64,000 nt of DNA from Limnobacter sp. 130 (GTDB taxonomy: Bacteria; Pseudomonadota; Gammaproteobacteria; Burkholderiales; Burkholderiaceae_B). The position numbers and the translations under genes were made by a program. The first letter of the stretch is position 1, and each line of letters opens with the position of its first letter. Below are positions 1-8,407 of this stretch, piece after piece. The notes beneath the pieces were generated by a model. It was not told where the DNA came from and did no database searches. It saw only the letters and a program-made list of their open reading frames with translations. The DNA lies in the NCBI RefSeq assembly GCF_902506325.1, contig NZ_LR732333.1, forward strand, positions 1-64,000, given 5' to 3'.

Positions 1-101
1 ACCCGCTGGAATATCTAAAGGATGTGATGGACCGCCTGCCCACGCAGCCGTACAGCAGGATCAATGAATTGCTGCCGCACAACTGGAAACCAGCGAACTA
101 A
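1..101 (+). CDS. IS66-family transposase, C-terminal end only (gene enters from outside the window)
   Basis: The frame beginning at base 3 reads PLEYLKDVMDRLPTQP, continues through SRINELLPHNW and ends with TAA at 99-101. The block 'L..V..RLPT.P.SRI.ELLPH.W' is the typical C-terminus of the large DDE transposase (TnpC) of IS66-family elements. Only about 32 residues are visible, so it cannot be said whether the element is intact. No IS66 terminal inverted repeat is evident in the short gap before the next gene. Family assignment rests on motif memory. Confidence 0.7.
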   Translation, partial: PLEYLKDVMDRLPTQPYSRINELLPHNWKPAN

Positions 102-146
102 TCAAGACGGGTTTGCTGGGGGCTTACTATCTTTCCTGCTTTCCCT

Positions 147-1184
147 TTGTTTCTTTTGGAATTGAAGTTGAATTGTCTTTCTGGTTGTTGGTCTCGTCTT
201 GTGTGTTTGCTATTTTTGATTTTCCCATTGGCTTCACATGCGCTTGAAGAGGGCTCTCGTCATCAGCAGCTTAATGCTCATTTCCAGCAAACACTTGCCA
301 AACGAATACCGCACCTTGAGTCCAGATTGCATGCACTACTTTCAGCCGCATCGAATGATGAGGAGAAAGCGTGGTTAATCTACCGGTGGGTTACCTACCA
401 TTTTAAACATGATGCTCGGCTTGCCCGTCGAATTGGAGACCCCTCCCAGTACCCACTTGAAACGCTTCACAAGCTAGGCGGCGGTAGTTGTGCTGTGTAT
501 GCCAATGTCACACATCGTTTGATGAATATGGCAGGCCTTGAGGTCAAGACCATTTACGGATTGGTGAAAGGTGGGCCGGCAACCGCGATGCGGATGGGGA
601 AACCAGTCAATCACGTTTGGAATGCTGTCAAAATAAATGGTGTCTGGAATGTTGTGGACTCTACCTGGGGGGCTGGTTATGTAGGTCAACAAGGATTCCG
701 TTCGGAGCACAGTGATCTGTTCTTTCTTCTGCCGCCAGAAAAAGCAATGCTAAGCCATTATGACCAAGCAGATGAACTGGGTTATCAGCAGGTATTTTCC
801 CTTGATCAAACGCTGTTTTCCAAGCTGCCGGAGGATGCCTTGTACGCAGCGGCTGTGGGCATGGATCCCCAACTGATACTCGACGCAGCGCGCAGAGCTT
901 CCCGCTTGATTCTTGTGTCTACTTTTGATTCCACACCTGGGGTGTTGCGAGTGATGTCCGCACCTGTGAACGGTGTGCTTGAACGGATAAAACAGCATTT
1001 TGTGATTGAATCCGCGGTTTTCGAAGAAATGATGCTGGTTCAAGGCAGGTCATGGTTGCCACTAAAGAAGAGTGGCAAGGTCTATTCATTGACTGTGGTG
1101 CCAGATCAAGGGGAATTGCTTTTGATGGGGCGTCGCCCAAAGCAGCATGAGTTTGAGGCTTTATTGGGTTACCGAGTGAAATAA
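147..1184 (+). CDS. Exported transglutaminase-like (cysteine protease fold) protein
   Basis: The predicted protein (345 aa from TTG 147) has a hydrophobic N-terminal segment at residues 20-33 ending in ASHA, consistent with a signal peptide. The papain-like/transglutaminase core follows: a Cys in GGGSCAVYA (C115), a His in NHVWNAV (H156) and an Asp in VVDSTW (D171). This is the Cys-His-Asp order of the transglut_core/kyphoscoliosis-peptidase-like group, whose bacterial members are thought to act as peptidases or cross-linking enzymes in the envelope. The substrate is unknown. No ATG lies near the 5' end. TTG 168, with GGA seven bases upstream and a well-shaped signal peptide, is an attractive alternative start. 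The C-terminal 150 residues are not recognised. It ends one base before the convergent M20 gene. Confidence 0.75.
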   Translation: MFLLELKLNCLSGCWSRLVCLLFLIFPLASHALEEGSRHQQLNAHFQQTLAKRIPHLESRLHALLSAASNDEEKAWLIYRWVTYHFKHDARLARRIGDPSQYPLETLHKLGGGSCAVYANVTHRLMNMAGLEVKTIYGLVKGGPATAMRMGKPVNHVWNAVKINGVWNVVDSTWGAGYVGQQGFRSEHSDLFFLLPPEKAMLSHYDQADELGYQQVFSLDQTLFSKLPEDALYAAAVGMDPQLILDAARRASRLILVSTFDSTPGVLRVMSAPVNGVLERIKQHFVIESAVFEEMMLVQGRSWLPLKKSGKVYSLTVVPDQGELLLMGRRPKQHEFEALLGYRVK

Positions 1185-1185
1185 G

Positions 1186-2367
1186 TCAGTCGCTTCCCAG
1201 GAAATCGTGCGTAATTGCCAACCAGGCTTTGACGCCGAGCGGCAGTATTTTGTCGTTGAAATCATAGGTGGGGTTGTGCAATGTACATGGGCCAATGCCA
1301 TGGCCATGCGTGCGGTGGCCGCCGTCGCCGTTGCCGATCCACAGGTAGGCGCCGGGTTTGTGCTGCAGCATGAATGCGAAATCTTCTGCGCCCATTGTGG
1401 GCGGAAGACTGGAATGCACCGTCGAGACCTCGGGCACTTTATTTAACGCGTTTTTCGCCAGTTCAGCCATGTCGGCTGAATTGATTGTGGGTGGGTATTT
1501 GCGTTCAAATGTCATTTCCGCAGAAGCACCAAAAGCTGCACAAAGGTCTGTGCTGATTTTTCTCATGTGCTGTTCAATCAAGTCCAGCGTTTCAATGCTG
1601 AACGTACGTACGGTGCCCTGCAAGATTGCATGGTCAGGTATGACATTGATTGCTTCGCCTGCCTTAATTTGCGTGACAGACAACACTGCGGGATCAACCG
1701 GCTTGCATGTGCGGCTGATGATAGTTTGAAATGCGAGGATAAGTTGTGCGGCGATTACCACTGGATCGACGCCGAGATCAGGCATGGCGGCATGCGCACC
1801 TTTGGCTTGAATTTTCACTGAAAACTCATTGCTCGAGGCCATAACCGCGCCAGAGTGCGCTGCAAACTCTCCTTCTTTCAGCCCCGGCCAATTGTGCATG
1901 GCAAACACCGCATCAACAGGATATCGATCAAAAAGACCATCGTCGATCATGCGCTGGGCGCCGGCTCCGCCTTCTTCTGCCGGTTGAAAAATGAGGGCAA
2001 CGCTGCCCTTGAAGTTTGTGTTTTCGGCGATTTCCTGAGCTGCGCCCAACAGCATGGCCACGTGGCCATCATGACCGCAGGCATGCATTTTCCCGGGATG
2101 ACGCGACGCATGCGGAAATTGGTTACGTTCTTGAATGGGTAGCGCGTCCATGTCAGCACGCAGACCAACCATTTTTCCTGATCCCAGCTTGCCGTGTATC
2201 AGGCCGACAACGCCTGTTTGACCAACGCCTGTCGCTACTTCATAACCCAGTTCAATAAGGCGTTTCGCGACGATCTCTGCAGTACGGTTTTCTTCGTAAC
2301 GCAATTCGGGATGGGCGTGGATGTCTCGACGGGTATTTACCCAGGATTCAATTTTGCTCGGATTCAC
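1186..2367 (-). CDS. M20-family amidohydrolase (N-acyl-amino-acid/hippurate hydrolase type)
   Basis: This is a cytosolic zinc-dependent peptidase/amidase of the M20D branch. N-terminal RRDIHAHPEL, followed by GLRADMDALPI (first Asp metal ligand region), HACGHDGH, FQPAEEGGAGA (catalytic Glu pair), FAMHNWPG and a C-terminal MGAEDFAFM are all signature blocks. Such enzymes release free amino acids from N-acyl, hippuryl or indole conjugates; the exact substrate cannot be read from the sequence. The start is uncertain. The frame is open to a TTG at 2427, but GTG 2367 (VNPSKIESW) places RRDIHAHPEL at the usual distance from the N-terminus and leaves about 106 bp for divergent promoters towards the neighbouring aminopeptidase gene. 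Confidence 0.88.
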   Translation of the reverse strand: MNPSKIESWVNTRRDIHAHPELRYEENRTAEIVAKRLIELGYEVATGVGQTGVVGLIHGKLGSGKMVGLRADMDALPIQERNQFPHASRHPGKMHACGHDGHVAMLLGAAQEIAENTNFKGSVALIFQPAEEGGAGAQRMIDDGLFDRYPVDAVFAMHNWPGLKEGEFAAHSGAVMASSNEFSVKIQAKGAHAAMPDLGVDPVVIAAQLILAFQTIISRTCKPVDPAVLSVTQIKAGEAINVIPDHAILQGTVRTFSIETLDLIEQHMRKISTDLCAAFGASAEMTFERKYPPTINSADMAELAKNALNKVPEVSTVHSSLPPTMGAEDFAFMLQHKPGAYLWIGNGDGGHRTHGHGIGPCTLHNPTYDFNDKILPLGVKAWLAITHDFLGSD

Positions 2368-2473
2368 AACAAACTTCGCTGTTTTGGTACAGGCAATAAG
2401 AATCGCAGGTTTTTTCCATCGTGGCAATCACCGTGCTTTACTATGGGTGTTCTTCAAAGTAGGTTTGGTGCGA

Positions 2474-3565
2474 ATGATTCTGCGGCGTGCATTTTTGGGG
2501 TTGGCGTTGGGGTGTGCGTTTTTATTGGGCGCTTGCAGCACCGGAGCCTATTTTTGGCAGGCGACTGCGGGGCATTTGAGTGTTTTGGCGGCTGCGGAAA
2601 ACATTGACGAGGTCTTGTCCAGACCAGATGTTCCGGAGAAGCTGCGTACCCAATTGCAGTATGTGCAAGAGATTCGGGGGTTTTCTGTCGACAATCTTGG
2701 GCTTCCCGATAATCGCAGCTACAGGACTTACGCTGATTTGAATCGTGCGTATGCCGTGTGGAATGTGGTTGCCTCTCAGCCAGACAGTTTGACTCTGGAG
2801 ACCTGGTGTTTTCCTTTGATCGGCTGTATTTCTTACAAGGGGTTTTACTCGGAATCCGATGCAGTCGAACTGGCAAGTGTTCTGCGCGAGCAAGGTCTGG
2901 ATGTTGCGGTTTTGGGTGTGCCGGCCTATTCAACCTTGGGCTTTACGCCAGACCCTGTTCTCAATACTTTCGTGAATTATCCTGCGGGTGAGTTGGCCCG
3001 GCTGGTGTTTCATGAGCTTGCACACCAGGTGGTTTACATTGCCAATGACACGATGTTCAACGAGAGTTTTGCGACTGCTGTGGAGGAATTGGGTGTGAAT
3101 GCATGGCTCGCCCAGCCGGGCCGAGAGACCCTGAAATTGCAATATGACACGTTCGACTCACGCAGAAATGCCTTTAGACAGATGTTGGCGCAAACCCGCA
3201 ATGACCTGGAGCAGATTTATCGGAATAGTGAGGGCAAGGACAAACAGCAGGTGTTGATTTTGAAGCAAAAGCGTTTCGATCAGTTGCATGCTGATTATGC
3301 CCAGTTGAAAGCATCCTGGGGCGGCTGGAGTGGTTATGACCGGTTTATGGCCGAGGATTTAAACAATGCGAAGTTGGGTGTGTCTGGCCTGTACACGCAA
3401 TATGTGCCTGCGTTTAAAGCGTTGCATATTCTGTGTGGTCAAAGTTTCGGGCGATTTTATGAGGCAACAGGGGCCTTGGGTGATTTACCCCTTGAGCAAC
3501 GTGAAAAACTGCTGAATGAGCTAGAGCGTGGTCTTCCTTTGTCCTACGGTTTCCAGTGTTCATGA
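2474..3565 (+). CDS. Predicted zinc aminopeptidase lipoprotein (COG4324/PF10023 type)
   Basis: Starting at ATG 2474 the 363-aa product has a lipoprotein signal peptide: arginines at positions 4-5, a hydrophobic core, then LLGAC with the lipobox Cys at 21. A gluzincin-like HELAHQ motif near residue 180 is followed about 16 residues later by NESFA, whose Glu would be the third zinc ligand. This matches the uncharacterised 'predicted aminopeptidase' family of proteobacteria. It would sit in the envelope, probably facing the periplasm. Upstream in-frame codons exist but would bury the lipobox, so ATG 2474 is preferred. Its stop overlaps the convergent glutamine amidotransferase gene by 6 bp. Confidence 0.85.
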   Translation: MILRRAFLGLALGCAFLLGACSTGAYFWQATAGHLSVLAAAENIDEVLSRPDVPEKLRTQLQYVQEIRGFSVDNLGLPDNRSYRTYADLNRAYAVWNVVASQPDSLTLETWCFPLIGCISYKGFYSESDAVELASVLREQGLDVAVLGVPAYSTLGFTPDPVLNTFVNYPAGELARLVFHELAHQVVYIANDTMFNESFATAVEELGVNAWLAQPGRETLKLQYDTFDSRRNAFRQMLAQTRNDLEQIYRNSEGKDKQQVLILKQKRFDQLHADYAQLKASWGGWSGYDRFMAEDLNNAKLGVSGLYTQYVPAFKALHILCGQSFGRFYEATGALGDLPLEQREKLLNELERGLPLSYGFQCS

Positions 3566-4363
3566 AGACAGGGCGAGCCCGTTTTCCAAGACGGGTCGAC
3601 CGTCTTCGAAGACCAGAAATGACTGGGGTGTAAAAGGTGTCCACACTTCATCGTTGGTGAGTGCGGCGGTTGCAATAACGGCAACCCGGTCGTTTTGTGT
3701 GGTCACGGCCCCAAAGTCGACTTGAATGTCGCAGTCAACCAAATGTGCGGCCTTGAATGGATGTGCGCGGACAATGTATTCAAGTTTGGTTGAGCAGTGC
3801 GTGTACATGGCGTGGCCATTGGATAACAGCATATTGAATGTACCGTGCTTTGAAATTTGAGCACACACGGGGCGAAGCACTGCATCTATTTCGGCAACGC
3901 TGGGGCGATTCTCTGCCGTGCGATAGCCGAATTCATTCTTCAGGGTTTGCAGCAATAGGCAGAAGGCGAGTTCGCTGTCAGTTTCTCCCATGGGCAAAAA
4001 GTCGCCCTGTAGCGTTGGGTTGAATTCTTTTAAGTCGCCGTTGTGAGCGAATACCCAGGCCTGTCCCCAAAGTTCGCGAATGAATGGATGGCAGTTTTGC
4101 AGCTTGACCTGTCCGACGGTTGCCTTGCGAATATGGGATATGACGTTGTAGGAGCGAATCGGGTAGTTCCGGATTAATTCTGCGACTGGCGAATCGAAGG
4201 CGGGGCGATGATCAATAAAGCATCTCGCGGCAGAGCCTTCAAAAAATGCGATTCCCCAGCCGTCGGCATGCTCATCCGTCAGACCGCCGCGTTTGGCAAA
4301 GCCTTCGAATGAAAATTGGATGTCGGTTGGCGTGTTGCAGTTCATGCCGAGCAATTGACACAT
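3560..4363 (-). CDS. Class II glutamine amidotransferase (YafJ-like)
   Basis: The protein begins MCQLLGMNC, putting the N-terminal nucleophile Cys at position 2 after Met removal, as in Ntn-type class II amidotransferases. Further marks are HADGWGIAF, SHIRKATVG (Arg-containing substrate loop), WVFAHNGDL and GETDSELAF. At 267 aa it consists of the glutaminase domain alone, without a synthase domain, which fits the YafJ family of unknown acceptor. It stands alone between convergent and divergent neighbours. The 52-bp gap to the glycerate kinase gene must hold divergent promoters. Confidence 0.9.
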   Translation of the reverse strand: MCQLLGMNCNTPTDIQFSFEGFAKRGGLTDEHADGWGIAFFEGSAARCFIDHRPAFDSPVAELIRNYPIRSYNVISHIRKATVGQVKLQNCHPFIRELWGQAWVFAHNGDLKEFNPTLQGDFLPMGETDSELAFCLLLQTLKNEFGYRTAENRPSVAEIDAVLRPVCAQISKHGTFNMLLSNGHAMYTHCSTKLEYIVRAHPFKAAHLVDCDIQVDFGAVTTQNDRVAVIATAALTNDEVWTPFTPQSFLVFEDGRPVLENGLALSS

Positions 4364-4415
4364 GGTTTAATTGGTAAATTGTTGATTAATTAATTTTTAT
4401 TTTAAGAGACTTTTC

Positions 4416-5762
4416 ATGTCTGAGAAGGATGATTTTTACAAAGACCTTTTAACAGAGGTTTTTAATGTTGGAGTTTTGGCTGCTCAGCCTGAACAGGCCT
4501 TGCAAGAGGCCTGGCAAGAACAGATCAGGCCTTGGTTAAGTCAGTTGGCGCCAGAGCGGGAGCGCGTCTGGGTATTTGGCGCGGGAAAGGCGGCTGCATC
4601 CATGGCCAAAGCGCTTGAAGGTGTGGCTGGTTCTTCGGAAAAACTACAGGGGTTTGTCGTAACCCGACGTGGTCATGAAGTAAAAACTTCGACCATTGAA
4701 GTGGTGCAGGCTGCGCACCCAGTGCCGGATGAAGATGGGCAGCGGGCTGCGCGACGATTGCACAAAGCAATTTCGGAAGTGCCTTCCAGCGATGCCGTGA
4801 TCGCTCTGGTCTCGGGGGGTGGTTCCAGTTTGTTGAGCGTGCCCGTGCGTGACATTCCTTTTGTCGATTTGCAGCAGTTGAACCGTGCCTTGTTGGCATG
4901 CGGAGCGCCGATTGATGAGATGAATATTGTTCGAAAACACGTGACGCAAACGCTGGGTGGTCAGTTGGCTCAGGTTTGCCGTGCGCCGGTATTTCAGTTG
5001 TTGATATCCGATGTTCCGGGAGATGATCCCTCATCGATCGCGTCGGGTCCCTTCAGTCCCGATGAGAGTACTTTTCATGACGCAATCGAGGTAATCAAGC
5101 GTTGGGCAGTGCAGGTGCCTCATTCCATCACAAAGTACCTGGAGAAAGGGTTGAGGGAGGCGGTGCCAGACACGCCAAAACGAAGCTCGCTGGTTTTTCG
5201 TAAAGTGAAAACACACTTGCTGGCCAGCAATTTGAAGTCACTGAATGCGGTGACTCATCATCTTGAAGGAAAAGGGTACAAAGTGCTGAACCTTGGGGAT
5301 ACCCTGGAGGGGGAGGCTCGAGATGTAGCGCAGGTACATGCAGCCATTGCCAGGCAGGCTGCGACGGGTCAAGGTGGTTGGCCTGCAGCGCCGCTGGCTA
5401 TTATCAGTGGTGGCGAGTGTACGGTAACCCTGAATGACACCCAGTTGAGGCAGGCTCGAGGTGGTCGTAATTCTGAGTTTTTGTTGGCTTTGGCTTTTTA
5501 CCTTCGTGACTTGAATTCAACAGTTGACGTTGCCGCAATTGCCGCAGACACCGATGGTATCGATGGAATTGGTGGCCATGCCGGCGCATTGATGTTGCCT
5601 GGTGATCAACAGCGCAGCAAGGCTGCCAAGCTTGCACCGCAGTTGCATTTGGACCAGCACACCAGTTACGACTATTTCAAGCGACTGGATCGCTTGTTGA
5701 CGACCGGGCCAACAATGACCAATGTGAATGATTTGAGGATTATCTTGATCGGCAAGCCCTGA
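4416..5762 (+). CDS. Glycerate 2-kinase, GckA/TtuD family (DUF4147-MOFRL)
   Basis: The 448-aa protein has the two-domain layout of type-2 glycerate kinases. The N-terminal DUF4147 domain carries VFGAGKAAASMAKALE (about 48-63), AAHPVPDE and ALVSGGGSSLLS. The C-terminal MOFRL domain carries IISGGECTV, GGRNSEFLLALA and AADTDGIDG. These enzymes phosphorylate D-glycerate to 2-phosphoglycerate in glyoxylate or tartrate breakdown. Homologues are often labelled hydroxypyruvate reductase by mistake. ATG 4416 is preceded by an AAGAGA ribosome-binding site. No glyoxylate-pathway partner is adjacent, so its metabolic setting here is open. Confidence 0.9.
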   Translation: MSEKDDFYKDLLTEVFNVGVLAAQPEQALQEAWQEQIRPWLSQLAPERERVWVFGAGKAAASMAKALEGVAGSSEKLQGFVVTRRGHEVKTSTIEVVQAAHPVPDEDGQRAARRLHKAISEVPSSDAVIALVSGGGSSLLSVPVRDIPFVDLQQLNRALLACGAPIDEMNIVRKHVTQTLGGQLAQVCRAPVFQLLISDVPGDDPSSIASGPFSPDESTFHDAIEVIKRWAVQVPHSITKYLEKGLREAVPDTPKRSSLVFRKVKTHLLASNLKSLNAVTHHLEGKGYKVLNLGDTLEGEARDVAQVHAAIARQAATGQGGWPAAPLAIISGGECTVTLNDTQLRQARGGRNSEFLLALAFYLRDLNSTVDVAAIAADTDGIDGIGGHAGALMLPGDQQRSKAAKLAPQLHLDQHTSYDYFKRLDRLLTTGPTMTNVNDLRIILIGKP

Positions 5763-5825
5763 GAAATTTAGAACAATCCGCGTGAGGTAAAATACAAAAA
5801 CGTTGTCAACTTTCACCGCCCTCTC

Positions 5826-6947
5826 ATGATTCAGACCATTCAGATTGCCCCGCCCGATGACTGGCATTTGCACCTTCGCGACGGGGAGGCCCTTGAACAT
5901 GTGGTTGCGGCCACTGCGCTGAATTTCCGACGCGCGATTGTCATGCCCAATTTGAAGCCGCCGGTTACCACGGTGGACCAAGCCGTAGCCTATCGCCAGA
6001 GAATTCTTGATGCTGTGGAAAAGGCCTGCCTGACCGGCGACTATAGCGTTCAGGACCAAGACGTCATGCGCCAGTTTGAACCACTGATGGTGCTTTATCT
6101 GACTGGCGCCACCAGCCCGCAGGAAATTGAGAAGGCTGCGGGCAGTGGGGTGGTCAAGGCCGTGAAGTTGTACCCAGCCGGGGCTACAACGAATTCAGAA
6201 GCGGGTGTGTCGGACCTGTTGGGTCAGTGTGGTGCTGTGTTGCAGGCGATGGAACTTCATGGTTTGCCTTTGTTGGTCCACGGCGAGGTGACGGACACCA
6301 ACGTGGATGTGTTTGATCGTGAGGCTGCATTTGTTGAAACAGTCATGAGGCCTTTGCGTCGACAGTTTCCTAATTTGCGGGTGGTCTTTGAACACATCAC
6401 CACAGAGCAGGCGGCTACCTTTGTGACAGAGAATTCAGGGCGTGACGCGCAAGGCAGGTTGCTTCTTGCAGCAACCATTACACCGCAACACTTGCTGTAC
6501 AACCGCAACGCTTTATTCAAGGGGGGGTTGCAGCCACATTGGTACTGTTTGCCCGTGTTGAAGCGTGAGGTGCATCGCAAGGCCTTGCTGAGCGCAGCGA
6601 CAAGTGGTTTGCCCCAGTTTTTTTTAGGAACAGACAGTGCACCACATGCCAAGCATTTGAAAGAAATGTCTTGCGGTTGCGCGGGCTGTTATTCAGCACC
6701 TTATGCAATGGCCATGTACGCAGAGGCGTTTGAACAGGTTGGTGCGTTGGAGAACAGCGAACTGTTCGAAAAATTTTGTAGTTTGAATGGTCCGGCATTT
6801 TACGGTCTGCCTGTGAACGAGGGGGCGTTTGAACTGCAACGCAAGCCGTTTGAAGTGCCTCAGAGGCTGCCGTTTCTGACCGAAAGCGGCATTGTGCCCT
6901 TGAGGGCCGGCGAGGTGCTTGACTGGACAGTCACGCGACTTCGATGA
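5826..6947 (+). CDS. pyrC: Dihydroorotase, class II
   Basis: This enzyme catalyses reversible cyclisation of N-carbamoyl-aspartate to dihydroorotate in pyrimidine synthesis. Visible marks are DDWHLHLRDG (H14 and H16 zinc ligands), MPNLKPPVTT, AVKLYPAGATTNS (the Lys that is carboxylated), LLVHGEVT, FEHITT and the active-site Asp in FLGTDSAPHAKH. The 373-aa length is somewhat longer than the roughly 345 aa of E. coli PyrC. The gene overlaps the following DUF3025 gene by 4 bp (ATGA), so the two are probably translated from one mRNA. Confidence 0.95.
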   Translation: MIQTIQIAPPDDWHLHLRDGEALEHVVAATALNFRRAIVMPNLKPPVTTVDQAVAYRQRILDAVEKACLTGDYSVQDQDVMRQFEPLMVLYLTGATSPQEIEKAAGSGVVKAVKLYPAGATTNSEAGVSDLLGQCGAVLQAMELHGLPLLVHGEVTDTNVDVFDREAAFVETVMRPLRRQFPNLRVVFEHITTEQAATFVTENSGRDAQGRLLLAATITPQHLLYNRNALFKGGLQPHWYCLPVLKREVHRKALLSAATSGLPQFFLGTDSAPHAKHLKEMSCGCAGCYSAPYAMAMYAEAFEQVGALENSELFEKFCSLNGPAFYGLPVNEGAFELQRKPFEVPQRLPFLTESGIVPLRAGEVLDWTVTRLR

Positions 6948-7852
6948 GTGTGGTGGAAACTTCGAGTGTCAGCCCGTGGCTTTGGCCTTACGGTGGGGAC
7001 AGTGCCAGTTTCTGTTTTCACATCGATCGAGAGGGTGATGTTTCGCGTCTTTTGAATCATCAACGGGATCGGTCTGTTCATGCGCTTCCCCGATTTCAGC
7101 ACTCAACAGATAATTTGGGGGCGCTTGAATATGAGCGGTTTGTTCAAAGCGGTGAAATTCCTACGCGGGATCTTTCCCATGACTGGTACAACGGTCAAGT
7201 GTGGTTGGCTTTTCCCCAAGTAAAGCAGCTGATCAATTCACGTCACATTGAAGACGCCAATTGCTTTGAAAATATTGCGGTGGACCTCTCTGCAAATGGT
7301 CGAAGCCGTTTGCGGGATGCCCTGACTTTGTTTGACGAAAGTGGTGCACTTTTTTTGACCACGGAGTTTTCGCTGTGCAATGCCCTGGTGAACCACGATT
7401 GGAAAACTTTGCTGCTTGATCAGCGAGAGAAATGGCACGCTCGCGCCAAGGTGCTTTTGCTGGGGCACGGTTTGCTTGACTCCATGCACAAGGCTCACAA
7501 AGGTTTGTGTGCCAAGGTGATACCGGTCCAGGTGCCCTCACTCGATTTAAGTTCGGCTGAGTTGCAAAGATTGGTGTTGTTGGTGGTTGAGCAACTTCGT
7601 GGCCCGGGCAATTTGAGTCCTTTGCCGGTGATGGGTGTGCCTGGTTGGTTTCAGGATTCCGATGTGCCCGGCTTTTATGAAGACCCGACTGTTTATCGCG
7701 CGAAGCCAACACGTCAGGTTTCTTCATCTCATGAAAGATTGGCTTTTGTTTGGGATGGGTCTACACTTGCTCTCGGAAAGTGCGTCGGACAGTCGCTGCC
7801 TGAATTTCAGGGAGAGGAAAGTCCGGACTCCAGTGAGCACGGTGCTGGTTAA
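6944..7852 (+). CDS. DUF3025 family protein; 3' end overlaps the RNase P RNA gene
   Basis: The product (302 aa) has the features of the uncharacterised DUF3025 family of beta- and gammaproteobacteria: HDWYNGQVWLAFPQ near residues 79-92, ALTLFDESGALFL, and VFLLGHGLLDSM-like spacing later on. No catalytic residues or signal peptide can be named. It starts at ATG 6944, overlapping pyrC by 4 bp. The last 25 codons (7776-7852) run through P1 and neighbouring helices of rnpB. The C-terminal residues are therefore dictated by RNA sequence and may have little role in the protein. Confidence 0.85.
   Translation: MSVVETSSVSPWLWPYGGDSASFCFHIDREGDVSRLLNHQRDRSVHALPRFQHSTDNLGALEYERFVQSGEIPTRDLSHDWYNGQVWLAFPQVKQLINSRHIEDANCFENIAVDLSANGRSRLRDALTLFDESGALFLTTEFSLCNALVNHDWKTLLLDQREKWHARAKVLLLGHGLLDSMHKAHKGLCAKVIPVQVPSLDLSSAELQRLVLLVVEQLRGPGNLSPLPVMGVPGWFQDSDVPGFYEDPTVYRAKPTRQVSSSHERLAFVWDGSTLALGKCVGQSLPEFQGEESPDSSEHGAG
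7739..7767 (+). promoter_or_regulatory. Predicted rnpB promoter inside the DUF3025 gene
   Basis: TTGGCT (7739-7744) and TACACT (7762-7767) are separated by exactly 17 bp, and the RNase P RNA P1 helix begins 9 bp downstream at 7776. This is a good sigma-70-type arrangement lying fully inside the upstream coding sequence. Confidence 0.6.
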
Positions 7853-8176
7853 CGACCAGGCGTTATAGGTTTTGGCAACAAGACTGAAAGCGACGGAAAG
7901 TGCAACAGAAAACACACCGCCGATGGAAAGGTAACTTTCACAGGCAAGGGCGAACCGGAGGTGTAAGAGACCCCCGCAGACTTGGCGACAAGGCTGGCTA
8001 GGTAAACCCCACTTGGAGCAACACCAAATAGGCGCGCAGGCGCTTTATGCGCCAACGGCGCTCCCCGAGCGCGCGGGTAGGTGGCTTGAGCTGAGCAGCA
8101 ATGTTCAGCCTAGAGGAATGATTGTCACTTTGGCTGCAAGGCCATTGAACAGAATCCGGCTTACAGGCGCGCTTTC
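7776..8176 (+). ncRNA. rnpB: RNase P RNA (M1 RNA), bacterial type A
   Basis: This is the catalytic RNA of ribonuclease P, which removes 5' leaders from pre-tRNAs. The conserved 5' block GAGGAAAGTCCGGACTCC (about 7812-7829) and 3' block AGAATCCGGCTTAC form the P4 core region. An 11-bp P1 helix can be drawn between GAAAGTGCGTC at 7776-7786 and the complementary GGCGCGCTTTC ending at 8176, which sets the ends. Between them are AGACCCCCGCAGACTTGGCGAC and other type A core segments, including ACAGAAA. The length of about 400 nt is normal for the class. The ends are inferred from P1 pairing and may be a few bases off. Confidence 0.95.
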
Positions 8177-8333
8177 TACTTCCCTTCATCAAGATTTAAT
8201 CCCTCGATATTTCTTAAGACATTACTTTCAGTGTTGTCTTTATGCCCTTATTTTTTCAGCTGTTTTTTTCTAATTAATTTCTTCAAAGTGCTTCTAAGTC
8301 CTTGGTTGCAAAGCGTTTTCTCGAGAGAACTGC

Positions 8334-8362
8334 TTGACCACCCATTTCATAATGCGTAAAGT
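8334..8362 (+). promoter_or_regulatory. Predicted promoter of the dcw cluster (Pmra)
   Basis: TTGACC (8334-8339) and TAAAGT (8357-8362) are spaced by 17 bp. The -10 element runs directly into the MraZ repeat array, which begins at 8361, so repressor binding would cover the -10 and the expected start of transcription near 8369. Confidence 0.55.
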
Positions 8363-8400
8363 GGTGATTCGTGGGGATTTGTGTGACTTTGTGGGAAATT
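8361..8400 (+). promoter_or_regulatory. MraZ operator: four direct 10-bp repeats
   Basis: The sequence reads GTGGTGATTC, GTGGGGATTT, GTGTGACTTT, GTGGGAAATT in perfect 10-bp register. MraZ of other bacteria binds tandem GTGGG/TGGGN repeats at about 10-bp spacing just upstream of its own gene and represses the cluster. The position, 8 to 47 bp before the GTG start of mraZ, fits autoregulation. Confidence 0.8.
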
Positions 8401-8407
8401 AATTCAC

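Noticed and set aside
2321-2473. Upstream extension of the aminopeptidase gene
   Set aside because: It would place about 50 residues before the lipobox signal and overlap the start of the divergent M20 gene.
8361-8400. Short CRISPR-like repeat array
   Set aside because: The 10-bp units have no spacers and match known MraZ operator form.
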